A DNA stretch of 52,868 bases from Clostridia bacterium (GTDB lineage: Bacteria > Bacillota > Clostridia > Christensenellales > Borkfalkiaceae), in contig JAFVUV010000004.1 in assembly GCA_017502525.1 (NCBI GenBank), positions 1-52,868 on the forward strand, written 5' to 3'. This document shows positions 43,633 through 51,229 of this stretch, piece by piece; position 1 is the first letter of the stretch, and the number at the start of each line of letters is the position of its first letter. The notes under the pieces were generated by a model. That model worked only from the letters and a program-made list of their open reading frames with translations. It had not been told where the DNA came from and did no database searches. The translations under genes and the position numbers were made by a program.

Positions 43633-44115
43633 ATGAAACTTAAAACTATTAGGTGGGCGAAAGGTTTAACTCAAGAAGAAGCAGCTTCATTACTAGGAAT
43701 AACCAGAAGAACTTATGCTAAATATGAGAACGACGAGAGTAGGTGGTATGACTTAAAGTATAAGTTTATGTGTCAAGTTTTAGAGCAATATGGTTACGTG
43801 GATGAAGAACACGGACTTTTAAGTATTGAAAAAATTAAAGAAGTGTGTGTGAGTATCTTTAAGGAATATAATATCGAATGTGCATATCTCTTTGGTTCTT
43901 ATGCTAAAGGCGAAGAGAATGAAACAAGCAACGTTGATATATTTGTGCTGGTAAGAGAAGATAATTTTAATCTTGATGAGATGGTTGAAATTTTGCGTGA
44001 AAACTTAAAGAAAAAAATAAACCTACTTGATATTTTGAATTTGAAAAATAATATCAATTTAGTTCAAGATGTTTTAAGAGATGGAATAAAGATTTACGTA
44101 CATGGCGAAAAATGA
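43633..44115 (+). CDS. HTH (Xre-type) and MNT-like nucleotidyltransferase fusion
   Basis: 160 residues. Residues 3-35 are a Cro/CI-type HTH (RWAKGLTQEEAASLLGITRRTYAKYE). From about 68 a minimal nucleotidyltransferase domain follows with AYLFGSYAKGEENETSNVDIFVLV, equivalent to GSxARG...SDIDL; Asn stands where Ser normally precedes the DxD pair, and the pair reads D-I-F, so the second acid is replaced by Phe. Full catalytic power is therefore doubtful. HTH-MNT proteins are known as antitoxin-like regulators. Overlaps the metallopeptidase gene by four bases (ATGA). Confidence 0.8.
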   Translation: MKLKTIRWAKGLTQEEAASLLGITRRTYAKYENDESRWYDLKYKFMCQVLEQYGYVDEEHGLLSIEKIKEVCVSIFKEYNIECAYLFGSYAKGEENETSNVDIFVLVREDNFNLDEMVEILRENLKKKINLLDILNLKNNINLVQDVLRDGIKIYVHGEK

Positions 44116-44828
44116 TTAAACGCATTAAATTATTAGATCGAGAAATTGAATACGACTTGCAGAGAAAAAGGGTTAAAAATATAAACCTTAGGATTAAGCC
44201 TGATAAAACTATCACCGTGTCGGCAAATCCGAGAGTTCCCGAAAGTAGAATTGAAAGGTTTATATTAGAAAAGCAAGAATTTATTTTAAGAGCGTTAGAA
44301 AAATATGGTAAAATGCAAAAGTCTTTGCCAAAACCTAGACAGTATATTGACGGGGAAACAGTAAAGGTGTTCGGGCAAGATTTGACATTGAAAGTTTTTT
44401 TAGCGAAAAAGAATTACGTCGAAATAGGCGATTCTTTTATCAAACTATACGTAAGAAGTATAGACGATTTATCGCTAAAGAAAAAAGTTTTAGATAAGTG
44501 GCTGTACAAACAAGTTGAAGAAACTATAACTAACTTTTGTAAAACAATATATCCAGCGTTCAAAAAGTATTGTGGCGATTTTCCCACGATAAAGTTTAGA
44601 AAAATGACTTCAAGGTGGGGCAGTTGCAACTTCGTGCGTAAAATTTTGACTTTCAACTATGCTCTAATCAATGCGCCGATAGAGTGTGTTGAATACGTTA
44701 TCTATCACGAATTTACACATTTCATTGAGCTTAACCATTCTAAAAAGTTTTATTCGGCATTGTCAAATTTCTTGCCTGAATATAAGGAAAGAAAAAAGAA
44801 ATTACAAAAGATTTCAATAATATTGTGA
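44112..44828 (+). CDS. YgjP-like (DUF45) metallopeptidase
   Basis: 238 residues. The C-terminal half has MTSRWGSC near residue 169, then VIYHEFTHFIELNHSKKFYSAL, a gluzincin-type HExxH site with a further His (ELNHSKKF). This is the YgjP/DUF45 family, which commonly travels with type I restriction loci; its substrate is unknown. Translation is coupled to the upstream HTH-nucleotidyltransferase through an ATGA overlap, so the two probably work as a unit. Confidence 0.85.
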   Translation: MIKRIKLLDREIEYDLQRKRVKNINLRIKPDKTITVSANPRVPESRIERFILEKQEFILRALEKYGKMQKSLPKPRQYIDGETVKVFGQDLTLKVFLAKKNYVEIGDSFIKLYVRSIDDLSLKKKVLDKWLYKQVEETITNFCKTIYPAFKKYCGDFPTIKFRKMTSRWGSCNFVRKILTFNYALINAPIECVEYVIYHEFTHFIELNHSKKFYSALSNFLPEYKERKKKLQKISIIL

Positions 44829-45150
44829 GTGAAAAACATTATGATTTATTATGTTAAGTTGACCGAGAATATGTGTTAACACGAGCAATTGAAACATGAA
44901 ATTATTTATTAAATTTATTAAAAAAGGAGGTGTGAAATTAGGGTAAAAATCAACTAAATATTGCGACTGAAAATGATAAATTTTTAGGGAAAATGAAGCA
45001 AAGAGAGGGTGCTACTTTTTGTTGCGAATTTTTGATTTTGGTAAGCAGGATAACAAAAGTGCAACAAATGGCACTTTTGAGAAAATAAAAGAAGTGGGAA
45101 ACCCACTTTTTTTGTCGCATAAAATAGGCGAAAAAAATTCTTAAAAACGC
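44829..45150. other. Gene-free stretch between the metallopeptidase and TnpV-like genes
   Basis: No supported gene. It contains a palindrome GTGTTAACAC (44873-44882), an isolated strong ribosome-binding-like AAAAAGGAGG (44921-44930) followed only by a four-codon GTG frame, TTGCGA/TGCGACAAA-like and AAAGTGCAA-like repeats related to those at the element ends, and a terminator at 45092-45114. Confidence 0.5.
45092..45114 (+). terminator. Intrinsic terminator upstream of the TnpV-like gene
   Basis: AAGTGGG and CCCACTT form a 7-bp stem with an AAA loop, followed by a run of Ts. It probably isolates the integrase end from upstream transcription. Confidence 0.8.
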
Positions 45151-45191
45151 TTGACTTTTTAATGCTAATTTTGTATTGTTCGTGTTAACAC
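45151..45191 (+). promoter_or_regulatory. Promoter and palindromic operator of the TnpV-like gene
   Basis: TTGACT (45151-45156), 17-bp spacer, TATTGT (45174-45179), then a 10-bp palindrome GTGTTAACAC (45182-45191) at the expected transcription start. The same palindrome occurs at 44873-44882, about 309 bp upstream, so a looped repressor complex is conceivable. Confidence 0.65.
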
Positions 45192-45208
45192 AAAAAGGGA
45201 GGTTAACT

Positions 45209-45574
45209 ATGAACAAAAAAGAACTATTAAAAAAAGTCAATGCGGACGAAGGGTTAACAGTTGAGGAAATAATAGAATACCAAAAGATTGTTAAACCAGT
45301 AAAACACGTTTATGGTAAGTATGGGAATTTGGCTCTTGAATACTTAAAAGAGCATAACGTAGGAAAGTATTGGGCATTGGCGGGAAGTCTGCCAGAGTAT
45401 TTACATAACGTGGACAAGCAAGCGGATAGGCTATATATGAAGATGTATGAGAAATTATCAAATAGCCCAAAGTTCAGTAAGACTGGCGAGTACGTACACG
45501 ACTTGCAAGTTGAAACTGAAAAGCAAAGAATAATAGAAGAAGAAATATTAAATGAAATAGTGTACGTAGATTAA
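45209..45574 (+). CDS. TnpV-like transposon protein
   Basis: 121 residues from the ATG at 45209, which follows GGGAGG. The core YGKYGNLALEYLKEHNVGKYWALAGSLPEYLHNVDKQADRL resembles TnpV, a small protein found in many Clostridial conjugative and integrative elements (WG-x-x-x-x-x-YLKEH, then L-x-x-YL-x-x-IDxQAE). Function unproven; a recombination-directionality or accessory role is often assumed. It is the gene just before the integrase. Confidence 0.7.
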   Translation: MNKKELLKKVNADEGLTVEEIIEYQKIVKPVKHVYGKYGNLALEYLKEHNVGKYWALAGSLPEYLHNVDKQADRLYMKMYEKLSNSPKFSKTGEYVHDLQVETEKQRIIEEEILNEIVYVD

Positions 45575-45576
45575 CT

Positions 45577-45640
45577 CCGTAAGATGGTGCCGACAAGCCA
45601 GAAGAATTAGACGAGCCGAGCCCCTCCACTTACGGAAATA
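45577..45640 (+). promoter_or_regulatory. Possible structured leader before the integrase gene
   Basis: TCCGTAAG at about 45576 and CTTACGGA at about 45633 can close a 57-base region rich in paired purines and pyrimidines between the TnpV-like gene and the integrase. It may limit integrase translation or transcription. No family recognised. Confidence 0.35.
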
Positions 45641-45714
45641 AAAATAGGGGCAGGGTGGTTGTGTAAAAACACGTTAAAACGATTATTCGTCCACACGATA
45701 AAAAATAAGGAGAT

Positions 45715-46998
45715 TTGGATTATAAGGAATTAAAGGAAACGATTGATATTTTAGAAAAGTTACCCGACGGCGATAGAGATAAAATGTTAAAACTTGTTCT
45801 TGCTAATAAAAGTGTTGAACAAGAAAAACCCGTCGTGGGATACAAACAAAAAGGACTGATTGAAAAAGACGGAGATGGGTTATATCTTAAATTAACTACA
45901 AAGGAGATTAAAGATTTACCCATGAGATTTAGAAGAGAATTTTACATAAGAGATAAACTTGTAAGGTGTTACAGAAGACAATGCAGTGAGAAAACTGTCA
46001 ATTACGAGATACGTTACCGCAAAAACGGCTACAATATTTACGCCAGCAGTAATGATTTGGAAGAAGCCAAGCGCAAATTTATTGAACAGTTGTGGAGTGC
46101 GGACGCAAGGCGAGATGCGAGATTTCCTGCAATGGCAAGGGCAAGGCGCAGAAGAACTTACGACTACGATAGGTGGGACGACTATTACGACGACGATGAG
46201 GATTTTGGCGTTCCCGAAACTTTTCATAAGTTCGCTATGTATTATTTTGAAAAATACAGAAAGCGCAAGGTGTCCGAACTAACTTATACCAACGATATGT
46301 ATAGGTACAACAAGCACTTAAAACCGTATTTTGGCGATATGCGATTAAAGGCTATTCGCCCTGATATGTGTCAAGAATTGCTTGACGACTTGCAAGAACG
46401 TGGATTAGGAAAGACCAACAACGAAATTCACTCTATATTAAACAATATTATGAAGAACGCTTTGGCGCACGGCGTAATTAAACGCAATCCTATGGCAATA
46501 GTTATTGTAGAAAAGCATAAGAGTACGCACGGTAAAGCACTAACCAAGCAAGAAGAAAAAACGCTTCTTGACGGCGTTAAGGGGACGAGATACGAAGTTG
46601 CGTTTGCGCTTGCATTGTATACGGGATTAAGACCAAACGAGTATTATACGGCAAGAATTGAAGGCGATATGATTATCGCAAAGAACTCAAAACGCAAGGG
46701 TGGCAAGATTGAGTATAAGAAAATTCCGATAATAAAGAAGTTTAAGCCGTATCTTGAAGGCGTGACGGAATTTGATATTCCAAATATTTGCAACGTGCGT
46801 GATAAGTTTAATTCAATTTTGCCCAAGCACATACTTTACGACTTGCGAAGAACCTTTTATACAAGGTGTGATGAGTGTGGAGTTTCGACGGCGGCAAGGG
46901 ATGAATTTGTAGGGCATAGTGGCGGTGCGCTGACTGATGCTTATAGAGATTTATCGGACGAGTATTTATTGAAGGAAGCAGAAAAACTAGACTGGTAA
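45715..46998 (+). CDS. Site-specific tyrosine integrase
   Basis: 427 residues. An N-terminal arm-binding region precedes a SAM-like core-binding domain (PETFHKFAMYYFEKYRKRKVSELTY...) and the catalytic domain: Arg in TGLRPNEYY, the HxxR block HILYDLRRTFYTR, His in FVGHSGG and the Tyr in DAYRDLSDEY. The start is TTG at 45715, with AAGGAG only two bases before it, which is unusually close; the next in-frame ATG is at 45784. It lies 250 bases from the right repeat, next to the arm-type TGCGACAAA repeats, so it is the enzyme of this element. The C-terminus is intact. Confidence 0.9.
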   Translation: MDYKELKETIDILEKLPDGDRDKMLKLVLANKSVEQEKPVVGYKQKGLIEKDGDGLYLKLTTKEIKDLPMRFRREFYIRDKLVRCYRRQCSEKTVNYEIRYRKNGYNIYASSNDLEEAKRKFIEQLWSADARRDARFPAMARARRRRTYDYDRWDDYYDDDEDFGVPETFHKFAMYYFEKYRKRKVSELTYTNDMYRYNKHLKPYFGDMRLKAIRPDMCQELLDDLQERGLGKTNNEIHSILNNIMKNALAHGVIKRNPMAIVIVEKHKSTHGKALTKQEEKTLLDGVKGTRYEVAFALALYTGLRPNEYYTARIEGDMIIAKNSKRKGGKIEYKKIPIIKKFKPYLEGVTEFDIPNICNVRDKFNSILPKHILYDLRRTFYTRCDECGVSTAARDEFVGHSGGALTDAYRDLSDEYLLKEAEKLDW

Positions 46999-47012
46999 AA
47001 AATCCTGAATAA

Positions 47013-47130
47013 ATTGCACTTAACAATTTGAAAAAATACAAAGCAAATACTAAAAAAATTGGCAAAAATATGCGAAAATCTTGCGACAAATTATGCGACA
47101 AAACTGGCAAAACTAGCGTTTTTTGTCGCA
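47013..47130. repeat. Right-end arm-type repeats of the integrative element
   Basis: TGCGACAAA occurs at 47082-47090 and 47094-47103 and inverted (TTTTGTCGCA) at 47121-47130; TTGCACTT lies at about 47014. They are the same motifs as at the left end. No gene is seen between 46999 and 47251. Confidence 0.6.
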
Positions 47131-47223
47131 AAAAGCGGCTAAAAAATTTCGTTGTAAAAATTGGGAAAAACCATCGGGGAAACTGACCTATCATGCGAAT
47201 TAACGAAAGTTTGATAAAAGCAA

Positions 47224-47250
47224 AAAACGATAGGTTTTACCTATCGTTTT
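47224..47250. terminator. Terminator of the tRNA operon / right end of the element
   Basis: AAAACGATAGG and CCTATCGTTTT form an 11-bp stem with a 5-base loop. On the minus strand it ends in TTTTTTG directly beyond the tRNA-Lys(TTT) CCA, the same layout as the three hairpins at the left side. Confidence 0.88.
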
Positions 47251-47356
47251 CTGGTGATCCATCGGGGAATCGAACCCCGGACACCGTGATTAAAAGTCAC
47301 GTGCTCTACCGGCTGAGCTAATGAATCATTTATTGGTGCACCTTCAGGGACTCGAA
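47248..47356. repeat. Right direct repeat (attR) of the integrative element
   Basis: The partner of 32103-32211, offset by 15,145 bp, with one mismatch. On this side the tRNA-Lys(CTT) gene continues intact beyond the repeat, showing that this end restores the target gene. Confidence 0.92.
47252..47327 (-). tRNA. tRNA-Lys(TTT), functional copy
   Basis: 76 bases with encoded CCA. Acceptor GATTCAT/ATGGATC, anticodon stem CGTGA/TCACG fully paired, loop CTTTTAA. Last gene of the tRNA operon, inside the right repeat; it probably came with the element. Confidence 0.95.
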
Positions 47357-47409
47357 CCCTGGACCCACTGATTAAGAGTCAGTTGCTCTACCAACTGAGC
47401 TAAAGGTAC
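47334..47409 (-). tRNA. tRNA-Lys(CTT), integration target
   Basis: 76 bases with encoded CCA. Acceptor GTACCTT/AAGGTGC, anticodon stem CTGA-type with loop CTCTTAA. Its last 23 bases are the duplicated attachment sequence. Confidence 0.95.
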
Positions 47410-47431
47410 GTGTTTGAAAGTTTTTTTGTTT

Positions 47432-47506
47432 TGGCAGGGGTGGCAGGATTTGAACCTACGAATGCTGGAATCAAAATCCAGTGCCTTACCGCTTGGCGAC
47501 ACCCCT
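47432..47506 (-). tRNA. tRNA-Gln(TTG)
   Basis: 75 bases with encoded CCA. Acceptor AGGGGTG/CACCCCT, anticodon stem CTGGA/TCCAG, loop TTTTGAT. Confidence 0.95.
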
Positions 47507-47526
47507 ATGTATGTCGTTATTTTTTA

Positions 47527-47604
47527 TGGGGCGGGTGATGGGAATCGAACCCACGACCTCAAGGACCACAATCTTGCGCTCTAACCAACTGAGCTACACC
47601 CGCC
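47527..47604 (-). tRNA. tRNA-His(GTG)
   Basis: Encoded CCA and the extra 5' G (G-1) opposite C73 that defines tRNA-His. Anticodon loop TTGTGGT. The last pair of the anticodon stem is an A-C mismatch (CAAGA/CCTTG). Confidence 0.93.
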
Positions 47605-47607
47605 ATT

Positions 47608-47684
47608 TGGTGCGCCTGAAGGGATTCGAACCCCTGACCCTCGGCTTAGAAGGCCGATGCTCTATCCAACTGAGCTACAGGTGC
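47608..47684 (-). tRNA. tRNA-Arg(TCT)
   Basis: 77 bases with encoded CCA. Anticodon stem TCGGC/GCCGA, loop CTTCTAA. The acceptor GCACCTG/CAGGCGC has one A-C mismatch at the third pair. Confidence 0.94.
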
Positions 47685-47710
47685 GTTTAGCCTTTAGCCT
47701 AAGCATTGTG

Positions 47711-47784
<74 letters not shown>

Positions 47785-47813
47785 ATCACCATGTCCGTAA
47801 ACAATGCTAATAA

Positions 47814-47842
47814 ATTATACAAAAAGAAAACCATATTGTCAA
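47814..47842 (-). promoter_or_regulatory. Promoter of the six-tRNA operon
   Basis: On the minus strand TTGACA (47842-47837), 17-bp spacer, TATAAT (47819-47814), 29 bases before tRNA-Gly. It would drive Gly, Arg, His, Gln, Lys(CTT) and Lys(TTT), ending at the hairpin 47224-47250. Confidence 0.88.
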
Positions 47843-47932
47843 CTGTTTACAAAATAAATTTTAAATTTTATTAAAATTGTTTTTTACTCTTATAAAAATT
47901 TTTATTGTCAAAAAGGATAAAATAAAAAATCT

Positions 47933-47961
47933 TTGACAATTACAGGCATATTATGTATAAT
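47933..47961 (+). promoter_or_regulatory. Promoter of the phosphoglucomutase gene
   Basis: TTGACA (47933-47938), 17-bp spacer, TATAAT (47956-47961). Confidence 0.85.
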
Positions 47962-47999
47962 ATATTTATATAAATTTAAAGTAATGAGGTACTACCTTT

Positions 48000-49712
48000 A
48001 TGCATAAACAATTATATAAATCATGGATTGAAAGTGAAAAATTATCCGAAAAGGATTTAAAAGAACTTTTGGATATTGAAAACGATGAAAGTGAAATAGA
48101 ATATCGTTTTGGCAAGGACCTTGAATTTGGAACTGCTGGTATGCGTGGTTTTATTGGTATGGGGACGAATATGATGAATATTTATACCGTTAAGCGCGCA
48201 ACTCAAGGTCTTTGTGAATATATAAAAACGTTGGGTGAAAAAGAGAAAGAGCGTGGTGTTGTGATTTCTTACGACACGAGAAGGATGTCCGCTGAATTTG
48301 CATACGCAACAGCGTTAGTTCTTGTTTCAAACGGAATCAAAGCTTACATCTTTTCGGACGTGCACCCCGTTCCTATGTTATCTTACGCTGTGAGAGAGCT
48401 TAAAACAATTGCAGGCGTTATGATAACTGCAAGTCATAACCCCAAGGAATATAACGGTTATAAAGTTTATGGTGAAGACGGTGCGCAAATGTCACCCGAA
48501 GCGACCGCAAAAGTGGTAGAATTTATAGACGCTATTGGCGATTGCCATTCGGAAAAAATCTTATGCGACAAAAAACTCGATAAAAAAATCAAAGTTTTAG
48601 GCAAGAAATTAGATAAAAAATATTATAAAACCATTAAAAAACTTTCTCTCTCTAAAAAAGAAGTAAAGAAAGTAGGAAAAACTATTAAATTGGTTTATAC
48701 GCCCGTTCACGGTAGCGGATTTATTCCCGTAACCACAATTTTGAAAAAGATAGGTATTAACGCTACTCTCGTTCCAGAACAATGCGGTAAAGATACCGAG
48801 TTTAGAACGGTTGAAGTGCCCAATCCCGAAATGAAAGAGACTTTGACTTTGGGTATTAAAATGGCGGACTTTACTCAAGCGGACGTAGTTTTCGGTACTG
48901 ACCCCGACTGCGATAGACTTGGTGTTGCTATTAGAGATGACAACGGCGAATTTGTTGCACTTTCAGGCAATCAAACGGGCATACTTTTGTTAGATTACGT
49001 TTTGGGTAGAATAAAAGAACGTGGTGAACTTAACAAAAAAGGATTTGTAGTAAAGAGTTTCGTTTCGACAGGTATGGCAAAACTCATTGCCGACGATTAC
49101 GGCGTTGAACTTATTGAAACACCCGTTGGGTTTAAATTCATAGGTGAAAAGATTATGCAACTTGACGATAGCGGGAAACGTAAATTTTTATTCGGTTTTG
49201 AGGAAAGTTGCGGGTATTTGCGCGGAACTCATTGCAGAGATAAAGATGCCGTCGTTGCAAGCATGCTTTTTGCTGAAATGGTTTGTTATTATACTTATAA
49301 CAATATCGGTGTGTACCAAAGATTACAAGAATTGTATGCGAAATACGGCTACGTTTACGACACTAACGTAAGCATCAAGTATAGTGGGCTTAATGCAATG
49401 AAGGAAATGAACGCAGTTGTTGACAAAATGAAAACGATTGAAGTAAAAGATATTGCAGGTGTTCCCGTTTTAGCGGTTAGAGATTATTCAAAAGCAGAAA
49501 AACGCCTTGCCGACGGTAGTGTGGAAAAGATAGATAGTGCAAAAACCAACGCCGTGTATTATGAACTTGAAGGTGGAAGCTTCGTATGTATTCGTCCGAG
49601 CGGAACCGAGCCTAAACTTAAGATTTATTATTCGGTTAAGGCTGAAAACGAAAACCTTGCACTTGATACTTTCAAAAATCTCAAATCTCATTTTGAGAAT
49701 TTAATGAAATAA
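48000..49712 (+). CDS. pgcA: Phosphoglucomutase / phosphomannomutase (PgcA type)
   Basis: 570 residues, an alpha-D-phosphohexomutase that interconverts glucose 1- and 6-phosphate. All four active-site loops are visible: phosphoserine loop ITASHNPKEYNGYKVY (Ser near residue 143), metal loop GTDPDCDRLGV near 298, sugar loop GFEESCGYLRG near 398, and phosphate loop RPSGTEPKLKIYY near 536. The N-terminus LEFGTAGMRGFIG fits PgcA. The ribosome binding site is ATGAGG. Monocistronic by promoter and terminator. Confidence 0.94.
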   Translation: MHKQLYKSWIESEKLSEKDLKELLDIENDESEIEYRFGKDLEFGTAGMRGFIGMGTNMMNIYTVKRATQGLCEYIKTLGEKEKERGVVISYDTRRMSAEFAYATALVLVSNGIKAYIFSDVHPVPMLSYAVRELKTIAGVMITASHNPKEYNGYKVYGEDGAQMSPEATAKVVEFIDAIGDCHSEKILCDKKLDKKIKVLGKKLDKKYYKTIKKLSLSKKEVKKVGKTIKLVYTPVHGSGFIPVTTILKKIGINATLVPEQCGKDTEFRTVEVPNPEMKETLTLGIKMADFTQADVVFGTDPDCDRLGVAIRDDNGEFVALSGNQTGILLLDYVLGRIKERGELNKKGFVVKSFVSTGMAKLIADDYGVELIETPVGFKFIGEKIMQLDDSGKRKFLFGFEESCGYLRGTHCRDKDAVVASMLFAEMVCYYTYNNIGVYQRLQELYAKYGYVYDTNVSIKYSGLNAMKEMNAVVDKMKTIEVKDIAGVPVLAVRDYSKAEKRLADGSVEKIDSAKTNAVYYELEGGSFVCIRPSGTEPKLKIYYSVKAENENLALDTFKNLKSHFENLMK

Positions 49713-49744
49713 TAAAATTTATACAACTAGAAAAAACGAGTTGA

Positions 49745-49782
49745 AAAGCCGAGTGTGAAATTTTCGCACTCGGCTTTAATCA
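49745..49782 (+). terminator. Terminator of pgcA
   Basis: AAAGCCGAGTG and CACTCGGCTTT form an 11-bp stem that can extend into the loop. Confidence 0.88.
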
Positions 49783-49855
49783 TCAGACAATATTAGTGGC
49801 AATTTAGTTTTAACGTAGCTATAAGAAATTCTAATATTAAAAGTGATAAAAATAT

Positions 49856-49884
49856 TTTACCTTTTTTTGATTTATAAGTATAAT
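49856..49884 (+). promoter_or_regulatory. Probable promoter of the CofE-like gene
   Basis: TTTACC (49856-49861), 17-bp spacer, TATAAT (49879-49884). Confidence 0.55.
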
Positions 49885-49932
49885 ATATATCGTAAAAACA
49901 TTGAATATATATGTTAGTAAGGAGATTAAAAA

Positions 49933-51126
49933 ATGAGTCGTTTATTCGGTACTGTTTCAAGAGGTGTAAGAGCGCCTATTATTAAAAGTGGGGATGATAT
50001 CGTTCAAGTAGTTACCGATTCAGTTCTTTTAGCATCTAAAGAAGAAGGCGTTGCTTTCCGTAATAAAGACGTTGTTGCAATGACTGAAGCCATTGTTGCA
50101 AGAGCGCAAGGTAACTATGCGTCAATTGATGATATCGCTTGTGACATAAAAGCGAAACTCGGTGGCGAAACTATCGGTGTAATTTTCCCGATTTTATCAC
50201 GTAACCGTTTTTCAGTTTGTCTTAAAGGTATTTCTAAAGGTGCAAAGAAAATCGTTTTAATGCTTTCATATCCGTCAGACGAAGTAGGCAATCACTTGGT
50301 TAGCTTTGACGCGCTTGACGAAAAAGGCGTTAATCCTTATACCGACGTTTTGACCGAACAAAAATACCGCGAACTTTTCGGCTATGAAAAACACACTTTC
50401 ACGGGCGTTGACTACGTTGAATATTATAGGAACCTTATTGAAGAACAAGGTGCGGAGTGTGAAATTATTTTTGCAAATAATCCTAAGGCTATTTTAGATT
50501 ATACCAAAAACGTACTTTGCTGTGATATTCACACTAGAGCGCGCACCAAACGTCTATTAAAAACTGCTGGTGCAAACGTTGTAGTTGGACTTGATGATAT
50601 TATGAGTGCACCCGTAAACGGTAGTGGTTATAACGAAAATTACGGTTTACTCGGCTCTAACAAATCTACTGAAGATTCAGTTAAACTTTTCCCACGCGAT
50701 TGTCAACCTATCGTTGATGCTATTCAAAAGAAAATTTACCAAGCAACCGGGAAAATCGTTGAAGTTATGGTTTATGGCGACGGCGCATTTAAAGACCCTG
50801 TTGGTAAAATTTGGGAGCTTGCTGACCCCGTTGTTTCGCCCGCATACACCGCAGGTCTTGACGGAACGCCAAACGAACTTAAACTTAAATATCTTGCCGA
50901 CAACGATTTTAAGGATTTGAAAGGCGACGCGTTAAAAGAAGCAATCAAAAATGAAATCGCTAAAAAAGATAACACCGTAGTTGGTCAAATGGGCACAACC
51001 CCAAGAAGACTTACCGACCTTATCGGTTCACTTTGTGACCTAACTTCAGGTTCAGGTGATAAGGGAACGCCTATCATTTGGATTCAAGGCTACTTTGATA
51101 ACTACACCAGCGAATACAAGGACTAA
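49933..51126 (+). CDS. CofE-like (coenzyme F420-0:L-glutamate ligase family) protein
   Basis: 397 residues with the CofE fold pattern: RGVRAPIIKSGDDIVQVV at the N-terminus, KDVVAMTEAIVARAQGNY near residue 45, VMVYGDGAFKDPVGKIWELADPVVSPAY near 275, and VGQMGTTPRRLTDLIGSLCDLTSGSGDKGTPIIWIQ at the end. CofE adds glutamate to F420 in methanogens and actinobacteria. F420 synthesis is not expected in this lineage and no cofC/cofD genes are here, so it is probably a ligase for another gamma-glutamyl product. The ribosome binding site is AAGGAG. Confidence 0.85.
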   Translation: MSRLFGTVSRGVRAPIIKSGDDIVQVVTDSVLLASKEEGVAFRNKDVVAMTEAIVARAQGNYASIDDIACDIKAKLGGETIGVIFPILSRNRFSVCLKGISKGAKKIVLMLSYPSDEVGNHLVSFDALDEKGVNPYTDVLTEQKYRELFGYEKHTFTGVDYVEYYRNLIEEQGAECEIIFANNPKAILDYTKNVLCCDIHTRARTKRLLKTAGANVVVGLDDIMSAPVNGSGYNENYGLLGSNKSTEDSVKLFPRDCQPIVDAIQKKIYQATGKIVEVMVYGDGAFKDPVGKIWELADPVVSPAYTAGLDGTPNELKLKYLADNDFKDLKGDALKEAIKNEIAKKDNTVVGQMGTTPRRLTDLIGSLCDLTSGSGDKGTPIIWIQGYFDNYTSEYKD

Positions 51127-51179
51127 TTATATATAATCTTTATTATAACGTTTATACAGTTTAATCAAAGCAAACAAAA

Positions 51180-51212
51180 AATGCCTGACTGTTTTTCAGC
51201 CGGGCATTAATT
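51180..51212. terminator. Terminator between the CofE-like and ywlG-like genes
   Basis: AATGCCTGACTG and CAGCCGGGCATT form an imperfect 12-bp stem with a T5 loop, placed between convergent genes. Confidence 0.75.
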
Positions 51213-51229
51213 ATTTATTAAAACAATTT

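Noticed and set aside
44993..45088. A 31-codon frame (MKQREGATFCC...) after AGGGA
   Set aside because: The site is only two bases from the ATG, the frame runs into repeat motifs, and no relative is recognised.
47481..47690. Reading frame across the tRNA-Gln, His and Arg genes
   Set aside because: It lies antisense over tRNA genes and has the typical composition of translated tRNA.
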